Assembly (NCBI GenBank): GCA_016223085.1
Contig: JACRPS010000029.1
Span: 124,001 to 188,000, forward strand
Origin: Chloroflexota bacterium
GTDB lineage: Bacteria; Chloroflexota; Anaerolineae; Aggregatilineales; Phototrophicaceae
Reading direction: 5' to 3'
Length of the DNA stretch: 64,000 nucleotides
Shown here: positions 35,738 to 44,136 of the stretch, piece by piece
Layout: each line of letters opens with the position of its first letter
Numbering within the stretch: the stretch's first letter is position 1
Translations under genes and position numbers: made by a program
Notes under the pieces: generated by a model
Databases searched by the model: none
Told to the model about the DNA's origin: nothing
What the model saw: the letters and a program-made list of their open reading frames with translations, nothing else

Positions 35738-36745
35738 ATGCACATCCTGATTATCGGCGGAACACGCAATATGGGGCTGTCGCTGGTGAACGCCCTGCGC
35801 CAGAGCGGCCACCGCGTCACCATTCTCAACCGGGGCAAAACACCCGATACGCTGCCGGACGACGTGGAACGGCTGCGCGCCGACCGCACCGACCCGGCAC
35901 AGCTTGAAGCGGCGCTGTCCGGGCGCAGCTTCGACGCGGTGGTGGATATGGTGCTGTACAAAGGCGATGAGGCGGATGCCATCACGCGGCTGCTGCGCGG
36001 TCGCACCGGCCACTATATCTTTGTCAGCACCGGGCAGGTGTACCTGGTGCGCGAGGGGCTTGAACGGCCTTTCCGGGAAGAGGATTACGCCGGGCGGCTG
36101 ATGCCCGCCCCGAAGGAAGCCAGCTACGGCTACGCCGAATGGCTGTACGGCAAGGAAAAACGCGACGCCGAAGACGTGCTGGCGGCGGCGTGGGACAGCC
36201 AGCAATTCCCGTATACGTCACTGCGGCTGCCGATGGTCAACAGCGAGCGCGACCACTTCGCCCGGCTGTACGGCTACATCCTGCGCCTGCAGGACGGCGG
36301 CCCGATTCTCGTGCCGGAAACGCCGGATTATCCGCTGCGGCACGTGTATGCGGGGGATGTGGTGCGGGCGATCTGCCAGATACTGGAAAGCGGACAGGGC
36401 AAAGGCCGCGCCTTCAATATCTCGCAGGATGAAACCGTGCCGCTGCAAAAGTTCCTGCATATTCTGGGCGATCTGCTGGGTGTGACGCCGCACATTGTCC
36501 GCGTGCGCCGCAGCCTGCTGGAGGCCAACGGCTTCCTGCCCGATTGTTCGCCCTTCAGCGACCGCTGGATGTCCGAACTGGACAACACCCGCAGCAAGGT
36601 TGAACTGGGTATCACCTACACGCCGCTGCGGGACTATCTGGAGACGCTGGTCAATTATTACGTGGCGCACCCGCCGCGCCAGCAGCCGGCCAGCTACCGC
36701 CGCCGCCCGGCGGAAATCCAGTTCGCCCTGTCGCCGCAGGAGTAA
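35738..36745 (+). CDS. NAD-dependent sugar epimerase/dehydratase-like protein
   Basis: A 335-residue extended SDR protein. The N-terminal ILIIGGTRNMGLSLVNALR is the NAD(P)-binding motif; FVSTGQVY and YAEWLYGKEKRDAE fit the active-site region, and LRHVYAGDVVRAI the C-terminal part. The Tyr-x3-Lys spacing is atypical (YGYAEWLYGK), as in atypical or regulatory SDRs, so catalysis is uncertain. It follows the glycan genes and may supply or modify a nucleotide sugar. Confidence 0.82.
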   Translation: MHILIIGGTRNMGLSLVNALRQSGHRVTILNRGKTPDTLPDDVERLRADRTDPAQLEAALSGRSFDAVVDMVLYKGDEADAITRLLRGRTGHYIFVSTGQVYLVREGLERPFREEDYAGRLMPAPKEASYGYAEWLYGKEKRDAEDVLAAAWDSQQFPYTSLRLPMVNSERDHFARLYGYILRLQDGGPILVPETPDYPLRHVYAGDVVRAICQILESGQGKGRAFNISQDETVPLQKFLHILGDLLGVTPHIVRVRRSLLEANGFLPDCSPFSDRWMSELDNTRSKVELGITYTPLRDYLETLVNYYVAHPPRQQPASYRRRPAEIQFALSPQE

Positions 36746-36875
36746 ATGCCGTCGGCTGGTGCAAGCCAGTTTTGGAACGTATGTCGCAGCAACCAACAGC
36801 CAACCTCAACGTTTGGCTGCACGGGAACGGTGTTATGCTTAAAGCGTCCGGGTAGACACCTTGCAGGGGACGTTG

Positions 36876-37766
36876 ATGAGCGATAAGGCGTACACCATTG
36901 GCTTTGCCAACATGTGCGAGAGCGTGCCGTTTTCCGCAACGGTGCGCGCGGGGCTGGAAGCGGCTGCTGCCCGGTATCCTAACGTGAAGCTGGTGGTGCG
37001 GGATAACGACCTGAACAACGATCAGGCGCTGGCGAATGCCCACGAGTTTGCCGAACTGGGGGTAGACCTGGCGATTATCTACCACATTGACGAACGGATG
37101 GGCGCGAACATCCGCAGCGTGCTGATTAGAAAACGCATCCCGATCATCGCGGTGGACATCCCAATTCCGATGACGGTGTTTTTTGGCATCAATAACCAGC
37201 AGGCCGGCTATCTGGCCGGCGCGGCGCTTGGTCAATGGGTGCAGCAGCACTGGGACGGCGCGGTGGACAAGGTGCTGGTGATGACCGAGCAGCGCGCCCT
37301 CAGTGCCATCCGCACACGGATTGCTTCGGCAGTGCAGGGGCTGGCAGATACCACCCGGTTCAACCAAGATCACATCTTTTATCTGGACGGCGGCACACAC
37401 CAGAATACGGCTTATGCCCGGTCAGAGTCGGTGTTTAAGCTGTGGGAGAACGTCCACCGCATCGCCGTGATCTGCTCCAACGATGATACGGCGATGGGGG
37501 TCATCACCCGCGCCCGCGAACTGGGCCGGCAGGAGGACATTGCCGTGATCGGCCAGGGTGCGAATCTGGCGATTGACGAATTCCCGAAGCCGGGCAACCG
37601 TTTCATCGCCTCAACCGCCTACTACCCTGAACGTTATGGCGAACACCTGATGGGCCTGGCGCTGCGGATGCTGAACAGGGAGCGCGTGCCGTTTGAAAAC
37701 CTGATCCAGCCGGTGGCCGTGACGGTGGACAATTATCAGGCGTGGCTGCGCGGTGAGCCGGTCTGA
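36876..37766 (+). CDS. Cytosolic periplasmic-binding-fold sugar-sensor protein
   Basis: A 296-residue type I periplasmic-binding-protein fold (LacI/RbsB-like): TIGFANMCESVPFSATVRAG at the start, DLAIIYHIDERMGANI, FGINNQQAGYLAGAALG, and ICSNDDTAMGVITRARELG. There is no signal peptide and no helix-turn-helix, so it is neither a standard transporter subunit nor a LacI repressor. A small-molecule sensor is inferred. ATG 36876 follows AGGGGA. Confidence 0.78.
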   Translation: MSDKAYTIGFANMCESVPFSATVRAGLEAAAARYPNVKLVVRDNDLNNDQALANAHEFAELGVDLAIIYHIDERMGANIRSVLIRKRIPIIAVDIPIPMTVFFGINNQQAGYLAGAALGQWVQQHWDGAVDKVLVMTEQRALSAIRTRIASAVQGLADTTRFNQDHIFYLDGGTHQNTAYARSESVFKLWENVHRIAVICSNDDTAMGVITRARELGRQEDIAVIGQGANLAIDEFPKPGNRFIASTAYYPERYGEHLMGLALRMLNRERVPFENLIQPVAVTVDNYQAWLRGEPV

Positions 37767-37770
37767 ATCG

Positions 37771-37853
37771 GTAGGGGCGTACCGCCGGTGCGCCCCTACG
37801 AAGGAAGACAACACAATTTCATTTGTGGGGGCGGGTTTTAAACCCGCCCCTAC
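37771..37853. repeat. Two family D palindromes in tandem
   Basis: 37771-37799 has GTAGGGGCGTACC...GCGCCCCTAC and 37825-37853 has GTGGGGGCGGG...CCCGCCCCTAC. They lie between the convergent sensor and portal genes. Confidence 0.85.
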
Positions 37854-37855
37854 GC

Positions 37856-39364
37856 TTACTCCTGAACGGTCAGCGTTTCACGAGCGGTTTGAAACACGTC
37901 CCGCGCGGCGGCTTCGCTGTCCGCCGCCAGCAGCCCCGCCGAGATTTCCAGCGCGATTGCGTCCGGCAGCGCCCGCACCTCGAAGGCACGCCGGTGTTCC
38001 CGCCCCCAGCGTTTGAGCGTGAAGCGTTCCCAGCGGGCGATTTCGTCCAGCGCAGCTTTGGTGGAGTTGAAGGTCGCGGGTTCCGAGTTCTGAGTTGATT
38101 GCTTGTCTTGGCCTGCGCCATCTGCATCCGGACCCTCTGCGTCTTTGCTCCTTTGCCCCTTTGCGTTAAATTCTGCTTTCTCCTCCGTGTCTCCGAGTCT
38201 CTGCGCCTCCGTGTTCCGCTTTTCCGCCCCTACCGGCAGGGCACCCCAGGCAACCGGCGGAAGCTGGTAATAACGGGCGCGGATTTCGTTGATGCTCAGC
38301 ACGGGGTAAGCGGCGCGAATGTCGTCCAGCCGCGCCTGCGTGTCGGTCGGGCGGATGTCGTCAAATTCGGCAACCGTATCACCCGGCCAGAACGGCAACA
38401 GTTCCTGTGTGATCTTCTGCGCGATGCGTACCAGCTTCGGCCACAGCGTGCGCTCGATGAACAGCCGTTCCGCCACTTTCGCGTTAGCCTCGGTGGCGTT
38501 TTCGCTGAACAAGCCAACGGGCACACCAAAGATATTGAGGATTTCCTCGCGGTGCGCCTGCCGCCCTTTAAGAAAATCGAGGTCGTTGTGGTTCAGGCCG
38601 ATGTTCTGCCACTCGATGCCGCCGCCGCGCAGGAAGGCGGTGCGCCGCTGCGGGCCGCCGTAACTCTGCCGCCACTCGCGTTTGATGCGCTCGAAGTCGG
38701 CGTCGGACACCAGTTCCCTGATATGAACGATGCCCGCCGGCACGCCGTTATCGCGCCCGAAGGTGTTGCGGTTCCACTCCGCCATCGCCCGGTCGCTGGC
38801 GACGGCCAGCCGCGCCGCTTCCAGCGCCGACAGGCCGTAGTAGTCGTTAGCGGGATTCCAGCGTTTGAAATGCACCACTTCGGCGGGTTCCAGCGGAATC
38901 CGCAGGCCGTCCAGTTCATAGACGTAGCCTTTGATGTAACGGGCCGGGTCCGGTACGATGCTGACACGGTCGGGACGCAGCGGCCAGATTTCCACCGGAG
39001 CGCCATCCCCGGCCAGGAACCAGTAGGCGCTGCCGGTGAGTTCGAGCGCGCCAACCGTTTGCTCTATCAATTCAAAACGGCTAAGGAAGGGGTTGGGCGC
39101 GTTCAGCAGGCGTTCCAGCGGATGCCGCCGGACTTCAACGCGGCGTTCCCCGTCCAGCCGCAGCACCCGCAGCGGCACCAGCGCCGCCGCTTCAGCGATG
39201 CGGTTGACGGCGACGTAGACCCAGGGCGACTGCTGATACACCAGGCTGTGATTGTGCGTTTCGGCCAGGTTCGGCCAGTGAAAATCATTATGGCGGGCAA
39301 CGGCGGCCACATGCGGCGCGGGCCGCAGCCGTCGCCCGATCAGGGCGGAAAACTTCTGCAACAT
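37856..39364 (-). CDS. HK97-type phage portal protein with repeat-derived linker
   Basis: A 502-residue portal protein, the dodecameric DNA-packaging gate of tailed phages. Family marks include VYQQSPWVYVAVNRIAEAAA, HPLERLLNAPNPFLS, LTGSAYWFLAGDGAP, VVHFKRWNPANDYYGLSALE, FGVPVGLFSENATEANAKVA and FIERTLWPKLVRIAQKI. The core ends near 380. Residues about 384-428 are encoded by two or three dispersed repeats (families F, G and GGAACTC) that keep the frame; a helical tail follows. No terminase, head or tail gene is adjacent. The only other phage gene in the window is the protease-capsid fusion at 57032. Confidence 0.9.
   Translation of the reverse strand: MLQKFSALIGRRLRPAPHVAAVARHNDFHWPNLAETHNHSLVYQQSPWVYVAVNRIAEAAALVPLRVLRLDGERRVEVRRHPLERLLNAPNPFLSRFELIEQTVGALELTGSAYWFLAGDGAPVEIWPLRPDRVSIVPDPARYIKGYVYELDGLRIPLEPAEVVHFKRWNPANDYYGLSALEAARLAVASDRAMAEWNRNTFGRDNGVPAGIVHIRELVSDADFERIKREWRQSYGGPQRRTAFLRGGGIEWQNIGLNHNDLDFLKGRQAHREEILNIFGVPVGLFSENATEANAKVAERLFIERTLWPKLVRIAQKITQELLPFWPGDTVAEFDDIRPTDTQARLDDIRAAYPVLSINEIRARYYQLPPVAWGALPVGAEKRNTEAQRLGDTEEKAEFNAKGQRSKDAEGPDADGAGQDKQSTQNSEPATFNSTKAALDEIARWERFTLKRWGREHRRAFEVRALPDAIALEISAGLLAADSEAAARDVFQTARETLTVQE
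38080..38220. repeat. Family F, G and GGAACTC repeats inside the portal gene
   Basis: GTTCCGAGTTCTGAGTT lies at 38080-38097, CTTTGCTCCTTTGCCCCTTT at 38143-38162 and CTCCGTGTCTCCGAGTCTCT at 38182-38201. The same words fill intergenic DNA at 151-245 and 58865-58960. All are translated in frame. Confidence 0.8.
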
Positions 39365-39443
39365 GGGTTCACTCCTCTGCGGGAGCTACCCGACTGTAGC
39401 TCCCAGGCTGCCCTCACTATAGGCGTGTTCGCCGGGCAGAGGG

Positions 39444-39469
39444 TGAACATTTGTTTAAACATTTGTTCA
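39444..39469 (-). promoter_or_regulatory. 26-bp double-site element upstream of the portal gene
   Basis: On the minus strand this is two copies of AACAAATGTT separated by TA and flanked by TG and CA. The same element, with one mismatch, lies at 56710-56735 upstream of the protease-capsid gene. The half-sites GAAC..GTTT and AAAC..GTTC resemble the GAACNNNNGTTC operators bound by DinR-type LexA. It is 80 bp before the portal start. Confidence 0.7.
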
Positions 39470-39477
39470 GCGTTGAG

Positions 39478-39870
39478 TCAGCTTTCCTGCGATTGACCCA
39501 GGAGCGCATACGCTTCGGCGATGGAGTCGACAAACGTCACTTTGCTCACCGCTTTCGGATTCAATTTGAGCAGGATGTCGGCAATTGCAGCGAGAAACCG
39601 GCCCGGTTTGACAATAATGACCCGTTCAACCTGGTCGGTACTGGGCGCGCCACGCCGGAACAGGTTGCCAAAATGGGACACGGCGCCAGTCGGAAGGTGG
39701 TGCGTTTCGGAGAAGTCCACAATCACACGAACCGGCTCCGAGCCGCGCTGCTCCCGCATCTTCCTGCCGTACTCGATAGTGTTGAAAAACTCCTCCCAGG
39801 ACCAAATGCCACTCACGGTGTAATGGAGAATCGTTAAGTCCGAGTCTCCCCAACGAACGGTCATCGGCAT
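39478..39870 (-). CDS. Small STAS/SpoIIAA-like protein
   Basis: A 130-residue protein with alternating strands and helices: VRWGDSDLTILHYTVSG, WSWEEFFNTIEYGRKM, VRVIVDFSETHHLPTGAV, VERVIIVKPGRFLAAIADI. The order resembles STAS-like/SpoIIAA-like folds (MlaB or DUF type), but no phosphorylatable Ser is certain. ATG 39870 is chosen because GGGGGAG precedes it. It lies just upstream of the portal element on the same strand. Confidence 0.55.
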   Translation of the reverse strand: MPMTVRWGDSDLTILHYTVSGIWSWEEFFNTIEYGRKMREQRGSEPVRVIVDFSETHHLPTGAVSHFGNLFRRGAPSTDQVERVIIVKPGRFLAAIADILLKLNPKAVSKVTFVDSIAEAYALLGQSQES

Positions 39871-40087
39871 CGGTAGCTCCCCCCACTCACCTGCCAGCAT
39901 CAGATGATGTGGCTGCGATCGTTACGTTTGTTTCAGCTTCTATTAGTCTATCAGGCGTTGTTTTACAACCAACGTGGAAAAAGTATGAAGTTTCGGTTAG
40001 AGGCGGGGTGTGAACCGGGCGTTGCTGGGGGTTGACATTATCAGCCGGCAGGGACAAACGGATTACGTCGGGCTGCCGCGTAATCCG

Positions 40088-41344
40088 TCAGAGAGGGTGC
40101 GCCGCCGCGCGGCTTCGTTCGCGCCAGCCCACCCAGGCAATGCCGGGCAGCACCAGCAGCAGCGCCAGCGCCGCCGCGCCCAGAATCCCGCCCAGACCGA
40201 GCGCCGGAAGCAGCGATATACCCAGCACCGGCCCGGCGGCACTGCCCAGGTCGCCAACCGTATTTAGCACACCCATCATACGTCCGCTACGGCGTCCGGC
40301 GTAATCGCCCGCCAGCGTGACCGCCTGCGTTTGCAGCACGCCGGTGGTGATCGCCCCCAGGAAGATGCCGCTGATCGCCAGTGGCGCACTGCCAAGCGCG
40401 GCCAGCAGCAGCGCCACCACGCCCAGCGCCAGCGCCGCGACGATCAGTCCCCACCGGCTGCCGCTGCGGTCGGACAGCCAGCCGGAAGCGGGCGCGGCCA
40501 CCAGACTGAGCGCCTGACTGATGGCCGACACAATACCGGTCAACGTCGCCAGTGGCAGCAGCAGGGCGTTTGGTTCGCCTACCCGTGCCTGGAGCAGCAG
40601 CGGCAGCAGCGCGCCGATCACGCCCAGGAAGATCAGCCAGTTCAGCCCCATGATAAACACGGCGGCGACCAGTGGCAGGCGGCTGGTGGGAGGGAGCGTA
40701 GCAACCGGCGCAGCAGTCATGTCATGGTGGGGCAACGTAGCGGGGCGCGTCTCAGGCAGGAACAGCGCCCAGAGGACGACGGGAATTAACCCGGCGGCGG
40801 CCATCAGCAGGAAGGCAGTCTGGTAGCCAAACAGGTCTACCAGCAGGCCACCCAGCAGCGCGCCCGCGCCCAGGCCGATGAAGCCCCACATCTGGAAGCG
40901 CCCGACCAACCGCCCCCGGTTGGTGTTGGAGGCCAGATCGAGCACGGCGGTGCTGCCACCCAGCCAGATGCCCATCCAGGCCAGCCCCCACACCAGCCGC
41001 CCGACCAGCAGCGGCCAGAAGCCGGGCACGGCGTACAGCAGCGTGGATGCGACGCCCAGCGCCAGCGACGGCACCAGCACCCGCCGCCGGGGCAGGCGTT
41101 CGATCAACATGCCGTACGGACTGTTGAGGAAGATACGGATGGCGCGGTTGGCGGACAGCATCAGCCCCACGTCCGCCAGCAGAATGCCAGCCTGCGCGGT
41201 GTGGGTCGGCAGTACCACGTACAGCGCCGTATCACCCAGCAGCGACAGCGCCAGTCCGATGCCGAGCAGGTTAAGGATCGTTTCGGGGGAATGTAAGGAC
41301 ACGATATATCGTGTCCTTACGGGTGTGTTCCTAGACCAGCGCAT
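40088..41344 (-). CDS. Major facilitator superfamily transporter
   Basis: A 418-residue protein with about 12 membrane segments. The loop LNSPYGMLIERLPRRRVLV after the second segment matches the conserved MFS loop, and GWLSDRSGSRWGLI is its counterpart in the second half. The substrate is unknown. ATG 41344 overlaps the upstream phosphodiesterase gene by 14 bp, and then a family C palindrome encodes residues 9-18 in frame. Alternatively the GTG at 41302, inside the palindrome, is the start. Confidence 0.85.
   Translation of the reverse strand: MRWSRNTPVRTRYIVSLHSPETILNLLGIGLALSLLGDTALYVVLPTHTAQAGILLADVGLMLSANRAIRIFLNSPYGMLIERLPRRRVLVPSLALGVASTLLYAVPGFWPLLVGRLVWGLAWMGIWLGGSTAVLDLASNTNRGRLVGRFQMWGFIGLGAGALLGGLLVDLFGYQTAFLLMAAAGLIPVVLWALFLPETRPATLPHHDMTAAPVATLPPTSRLPLVAAVFIMGLNWLIFLGVIGALLPLLLQARVGEPNALLLPLATLTGIVSAISQALSLVAAPASGWLSDRSGSRWGLIVAALALGVVALLLAALGSAPLAISGIFLGAITTGVLQTQAVTLAGDYAGRRSGRMMGVLNTVGDLGSAAGPVLGISLLPALGLGGILGAAALALLLVLPGIAWVGWRERSRAAAHPL
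41293..41320. repeat. Family C palindrome inside the MFS gene
   Basis: GTAAGGACACGATA and TATCGTGTCCTTAC, a perfect palindrome with compensating A/T changes compared with copy 1. It is translated as VRTRYIVSL on the minus strand, or it supplies the GTG start. Confidence 0.85.
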
Positions 41345-42134
41345 CGGTCACCGGCTGTCCTTCCCAGACTGCCGGACGCGGCAGGCCGAGCAGGTGGGCG
41401 ATGGTCGCTGCCGTGTCGCGCAGGTGGACCGGTGACTGGATGGCGTATCCGCGCTTCACCCCGGCGCCGTTCAGAATCCAGGGGATGGTCATATCTTCCG
41501 GCGAGTCCGTGCCGTGTCCGTGATCGTGGCCGCCGTGATCGGCCAGTGCCAGTATGGTGCAGGTTTCGCGCAGGCCGTTGGCCGCCAGCGTGTCCAGCAC
41601 GCTGCCGATGGCGCGGTCGTTGGCCTCAATCGCGGCGATATATTCCGGCGACATCCAGCCGCAGGCGTGGCCGGTCAGGTCAATGTCGCCCAGGTAGAGC
41701 ACGCACAAATCCGGCTGCTCGGCGGCGATATAGGCGGCTGCCGCCTGCGCGACTGGCGTATCGCTGTCCTCACCCTTGCGGGCGGCGCGGCAGTAGCTCA
41801 TATCCAGGCTGCCCGGCGCGGCCAGATCGCGGAGTTGCTCCCAACTATAAAACATGGCCGTATGCAGGCCGTTCTGTTTCGCCACATCCAGCACGCTGGG
41901 AAATGCCGCCGCGCCCGGCACAAACACGTTATCCTCGCCGACGCCGTGTTTCTCCGGCGACACGCTGCGGAACATCGTCATATGCGCCGGCAGAGTAACA
42001 CTCGGCAGGACGCTGCGCGCCGTCCAGGTATAGCCGCCGGTCTGCCAGAGTGAATCGAGATGCGGAGTGTGCGCCTGCGCCAGCCCGTCGGGGCGGCAGG
42101 CATCGAGGATGATAAGCAGCAGTTTTACGGCCAT
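41331..42134 (-). CDS. Type I phosphodiesterase/alkaline-phosphatase superfamily enzyme
   Basis: A 267-residue metal-dependent phosphoesterase. Metal and nucleophile residues are visible: LLIILDACRPDG (Asp), SVLPSVTLPAHMTMF (Thr nucleophile), YLGDIDLTGHACG (Asp, His) and LADHGGHDHGHG (Asp-His-Gly, His). The pattern matches nucleotide pyrophosphatase/phosphodiesterases and related phosphoglycerate mutases. There is no signal peptide, so it acts in the cytoplasm. The substrate is unknown. Confidence 0.88.
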   Translation of the reverse strand: MAVKLLLIILDACRPDGLAQAHTPHLDSLWQTGGYTWTARSVLPSVTLPAHMTMFRSVSPEKHGVGEDNVFVPGAAAFPSVLDVAKQNGLHTAMFYSWEQLRDLAAPGSLDMSYCRAARKGEDSDTPVAQAAAAYIAAEQPDLCVLYLGDIDLTGHACGWMSPEYIAAIEANDRAIGSVLDTLAANGLRETCTILALADHGGHDHGHGTDSPEDMTIPWILNGAGVKRGYAIQSPVHLRDTAATIAHLLGLPRPAVWEGQPVTDALV

Positions 42135-42247
42135 GTTCGCTACAGGTTTTACATGGTTTTAATAATCGCCTAACTATACTCGATTTTAACACTCAAGACC
42201 TGTGTTATTGGATATAGCCATAGTTCAGGCCGGAAAAGGTAGTCATC

Positions 42248-43444
42248 ATGAGCAGGGTATCGGTTCAGCGTCAGCCGACGGTAGGAGACAGCGCCGGACT
42301 GCCGGCGGCGTTGTGCCTGTCACGCGCGCGCTACTGGATTGGTGGCATCAGTCTGCTGTTTGTCCTGTTTACGATTGTGGTGACCTACCTGCCGGAATCC
42401 TCGTTCGCCTGGAATATCCTCAAGTTTTTTAACCTGGCGTGGGAAAGTAACGCGGCCTCCTGGTGGTCATCCATGAATTTGCTGCTGGTCAGCCTGCTGG
42501 CTTACGAGCTGTTTTCCGTGCAGGTGGCGGGACTGCGCTGGAGCTGGCTGATCGTGGCGCTGGTGTACCTGATTCTGTCGTGGGATGAGATGGGGTCGCT
42601 GCACGAACGCGCCGGCCACTGGCGCGATTTGCTGCCGTATGCGCTGGCGCTGGTCATTCCGTTAGGCTACGCGCTGGTGATGCTGCTGCGCCAGCCAGCA
42701 ACGCGCCGCACCGGCATGCTGCTGCTGGTCGGGTCGCTGCTGCTGTCGTCGGCGGCGGGGCAGGAGTATTTTGAACGCGCCATTCACTGGCCAAACAGTT
42801 TGCTCGGTTTTCGGGTTGGGCTGGAAGAAGGGACGGAACTGCTGGGCATGTTTATCGCGCTGACGGCGCTGGCGCAGCACTCGCCGGAAGGCAGCGTGCT
42901 GGCATCACCCCAGCGTATGGTCGCGCTGCCGGTGATTGCGGCGCTGGGGCTGGTTTTTCATCTGGTGATCGTGTCCGTGCCGATTCTGGATTTGGGCCGG
43001 CGCGGCGACCCGGCGGCGTGGTATCCCTCGGCGCTGCTGATCGTCCCGGCGCTGGTCGCGCTGCACCGGTCCACGCGGGCGGTGGAGCAGCGCTGGTTAT
43101 GGTGGCTACTGGCGGCAGCGTTTGCGCTGACCTCGCTGGGGATGGCGTTTATCATCCCCGCCGATCTGGCGCGTGACAACCATCTGCCGGTGGTGGTATA
43201 CGCGGTTAATCTGCTGCCGCTGGCGCTGCTGGTGGCCATTTATTTCACTATGAAACAGCCGCCGACTGCGAGTGAATGGCTGCTAATCGCCATTATGGTG
43301 GGCGCGTTTGCAGCCGTTGTGCTGCTGGATACAGCCGTTAGCCGCCGTTTTCTGCCGGGGGCCGTGGCGTTTGGTTACATCCTGCTGCTGGAGCTGCACC
43401 GGCGGCGCGTTGCAGCCGCGCCGGTGACTCCGGCTGCGAGTTGA
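42248..43444 (+). CDS. Unrecognised multi-pass membrane protein
   Basis: A 398-residue protein with about ten hydrophobic segments. The hydrophilic N-terminal 25 residues are followed by regular membrane segments separated by short loops. Acidic residues lie close to membrane segments (LSWDEMGSLHERAGHWRD; GQEYFERAIHW; GLEEGTELLGMF), which is unusual and may mark a metal or ion site. No family was recognised. AAAAGGT precedes the ATG. It lies directly upstream of the conjugation operon on the same strand but 225 bp away. Confidence 0.75.
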   Translation: MSRVSVQRQPTVGDSAGLPAALCLSRARYWIGGISLLFVLFTIVVTYLPESSFAWNILKFFNLAWESNAASWWSSMNLLLVSLLAYELFSVQVAGLRWSWLIVALVYLILSWDEMGSLHERAGHWRDLLPYALALVIPLGYALVMLLRQPATRRTGMLLLVGSLLLSSAAGQEYFERAIHWPNSLLGFRVGLEEGTELLGMFIALTALAQHSPEGSVLASPQRMVALPVIAALGLVFHLVIVSVPILDLGRRGDPAAWYPSALLIVPALVALHRSTRAVEQRWLWWLLAAAFALTSLGMAFIIPADLARDNHLPVVVYAVNLLPLALLVAIYFTMKQPPTASEWLLIAIMVGAFAAVVLLDTAVSRRFLPGAVAFGYILLLELHRRRVAAAPVTPAAS

Positions 43445-43621
43445 AAGCAGAACCGTTGCCAGTTACTGGAGAACTGTTGAAAGGGTGGCAGCGGGTTCCT
43501 GATCGCAGTGGATAAATAGCTGCAACGTTCCACCTGCCGGGCGCGTATACAGCAGTAGATGAAACGCCGAATTTTCGGGGGTTCTGGTTCGAATACCCGT
43601 TCTCGTGGACCGTTCCGGTGG

Positions 43622-43627
43622 TACAAT
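43622..43627 (+). promoter_or_regulatory. Candidate -10 TACAAT for the conjugation operon
   Basis: It lies 41 bp before the E2-like start. A weak -35 may lie near 43600. Confidence 0.35.
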
Positions 43628-43668
43628 GAACGCGGAAATGGGGATGAGGTTAGAGGAGAACCCGAAGC

Positions 43669-44136
43669 ATGTCAACCTGGTGGGGATCACGGAGCAACGT
43701 CACCCCGCGCCTGCGCCTGGAAGTGGAGGCCATGCGAGCTGCCTTTGACGATACGTTCAAGCTGGTTGTCCCGCAGTACGGCCTGCTGTACTGGGAAGGC
43801 GAGGTGGAGATCAACCTGGCGACGCTGGATACCCGCAACCATAAGTTGAAGATCGTTTATCCCAACGAATATCCCAACCGCCCGGCGGAAGCCTATGTGC
43901 TGAGGCCGCGCATTTACAGCGAAAAGCACCAGTACGAAGACGGCCAGTTATGCCTGTTTAACCCGAAGGACGGGGAACAGTACGGCTGGAATCCAAGCCG
44001 GTCAACGGCGGTGACGGTGGCGGGCTGGGCGATTCAGTGGATTTACGCCTATTACACCTGGCGGGCGACCGGCGAATGGCCCGGCATCGAGGAACGGGTG
44101 GACCCGAACACGCCGCTGCCGCCGCGCCGCCGATGA
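43669..44136 (+). CDS. E2-like (UBC-fold) ubiquitin-conjugating protein
   Basis: A 155-residue bacterial E2-like protein. LKIVYPNEYPNRPAEAYVL corresponds to the fourth strand and Pro-rich loop of the UBC fold. EKHQYEDGQLCLFNP holds His87 and the candidate catalytic Cys95, matching the H..(N)..GxxCL pattern of E2 enzymes. The C-terminal helix has WAIQWIYAYYTWRATGEWPG, as in other bacterial E2 families. It should carry a modifier as a thioester passed from an E1. GAGGAG precedes the ATG. It is coupled by ATGA to the JAB gene and heads the operon. Confidence 0.85.
   Translation: MSTWWGSRSNVTPRLRLEVEAMRAAFDDTFKLVVPQYGLLYWEGEVEINLATLDTRNHKLKIVYPNEYPNRPAEAYVLRPRIYSEKHQYEDGQLCLFNPKDGEQYGWNPSRSTAVTVAGWAIQWIYAYYTWRATGEWPGIEERVDPNTPLPPRRR

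Noticed and set aside
39444-39469. Phage attachment site
   Set aside because: The two copies are in opposite orientation, upstream of genes, and no integrase or prophage lies between them; an operator fits better.
38099-39496. Plus-strand open frame of 465 codons antisense to the portal gene
   Set aside because: Composition is Arg/Val/Gln-rich without motifs; it mirrors the portal codons and starts inside the repeat-rich segment.
43580-43600. GGTTCGAATACCCG resembling a tRNA T-arm
   Set aside because: The stem does not pair and no acceptor, D or anticodon arms are found upstream on either strand.
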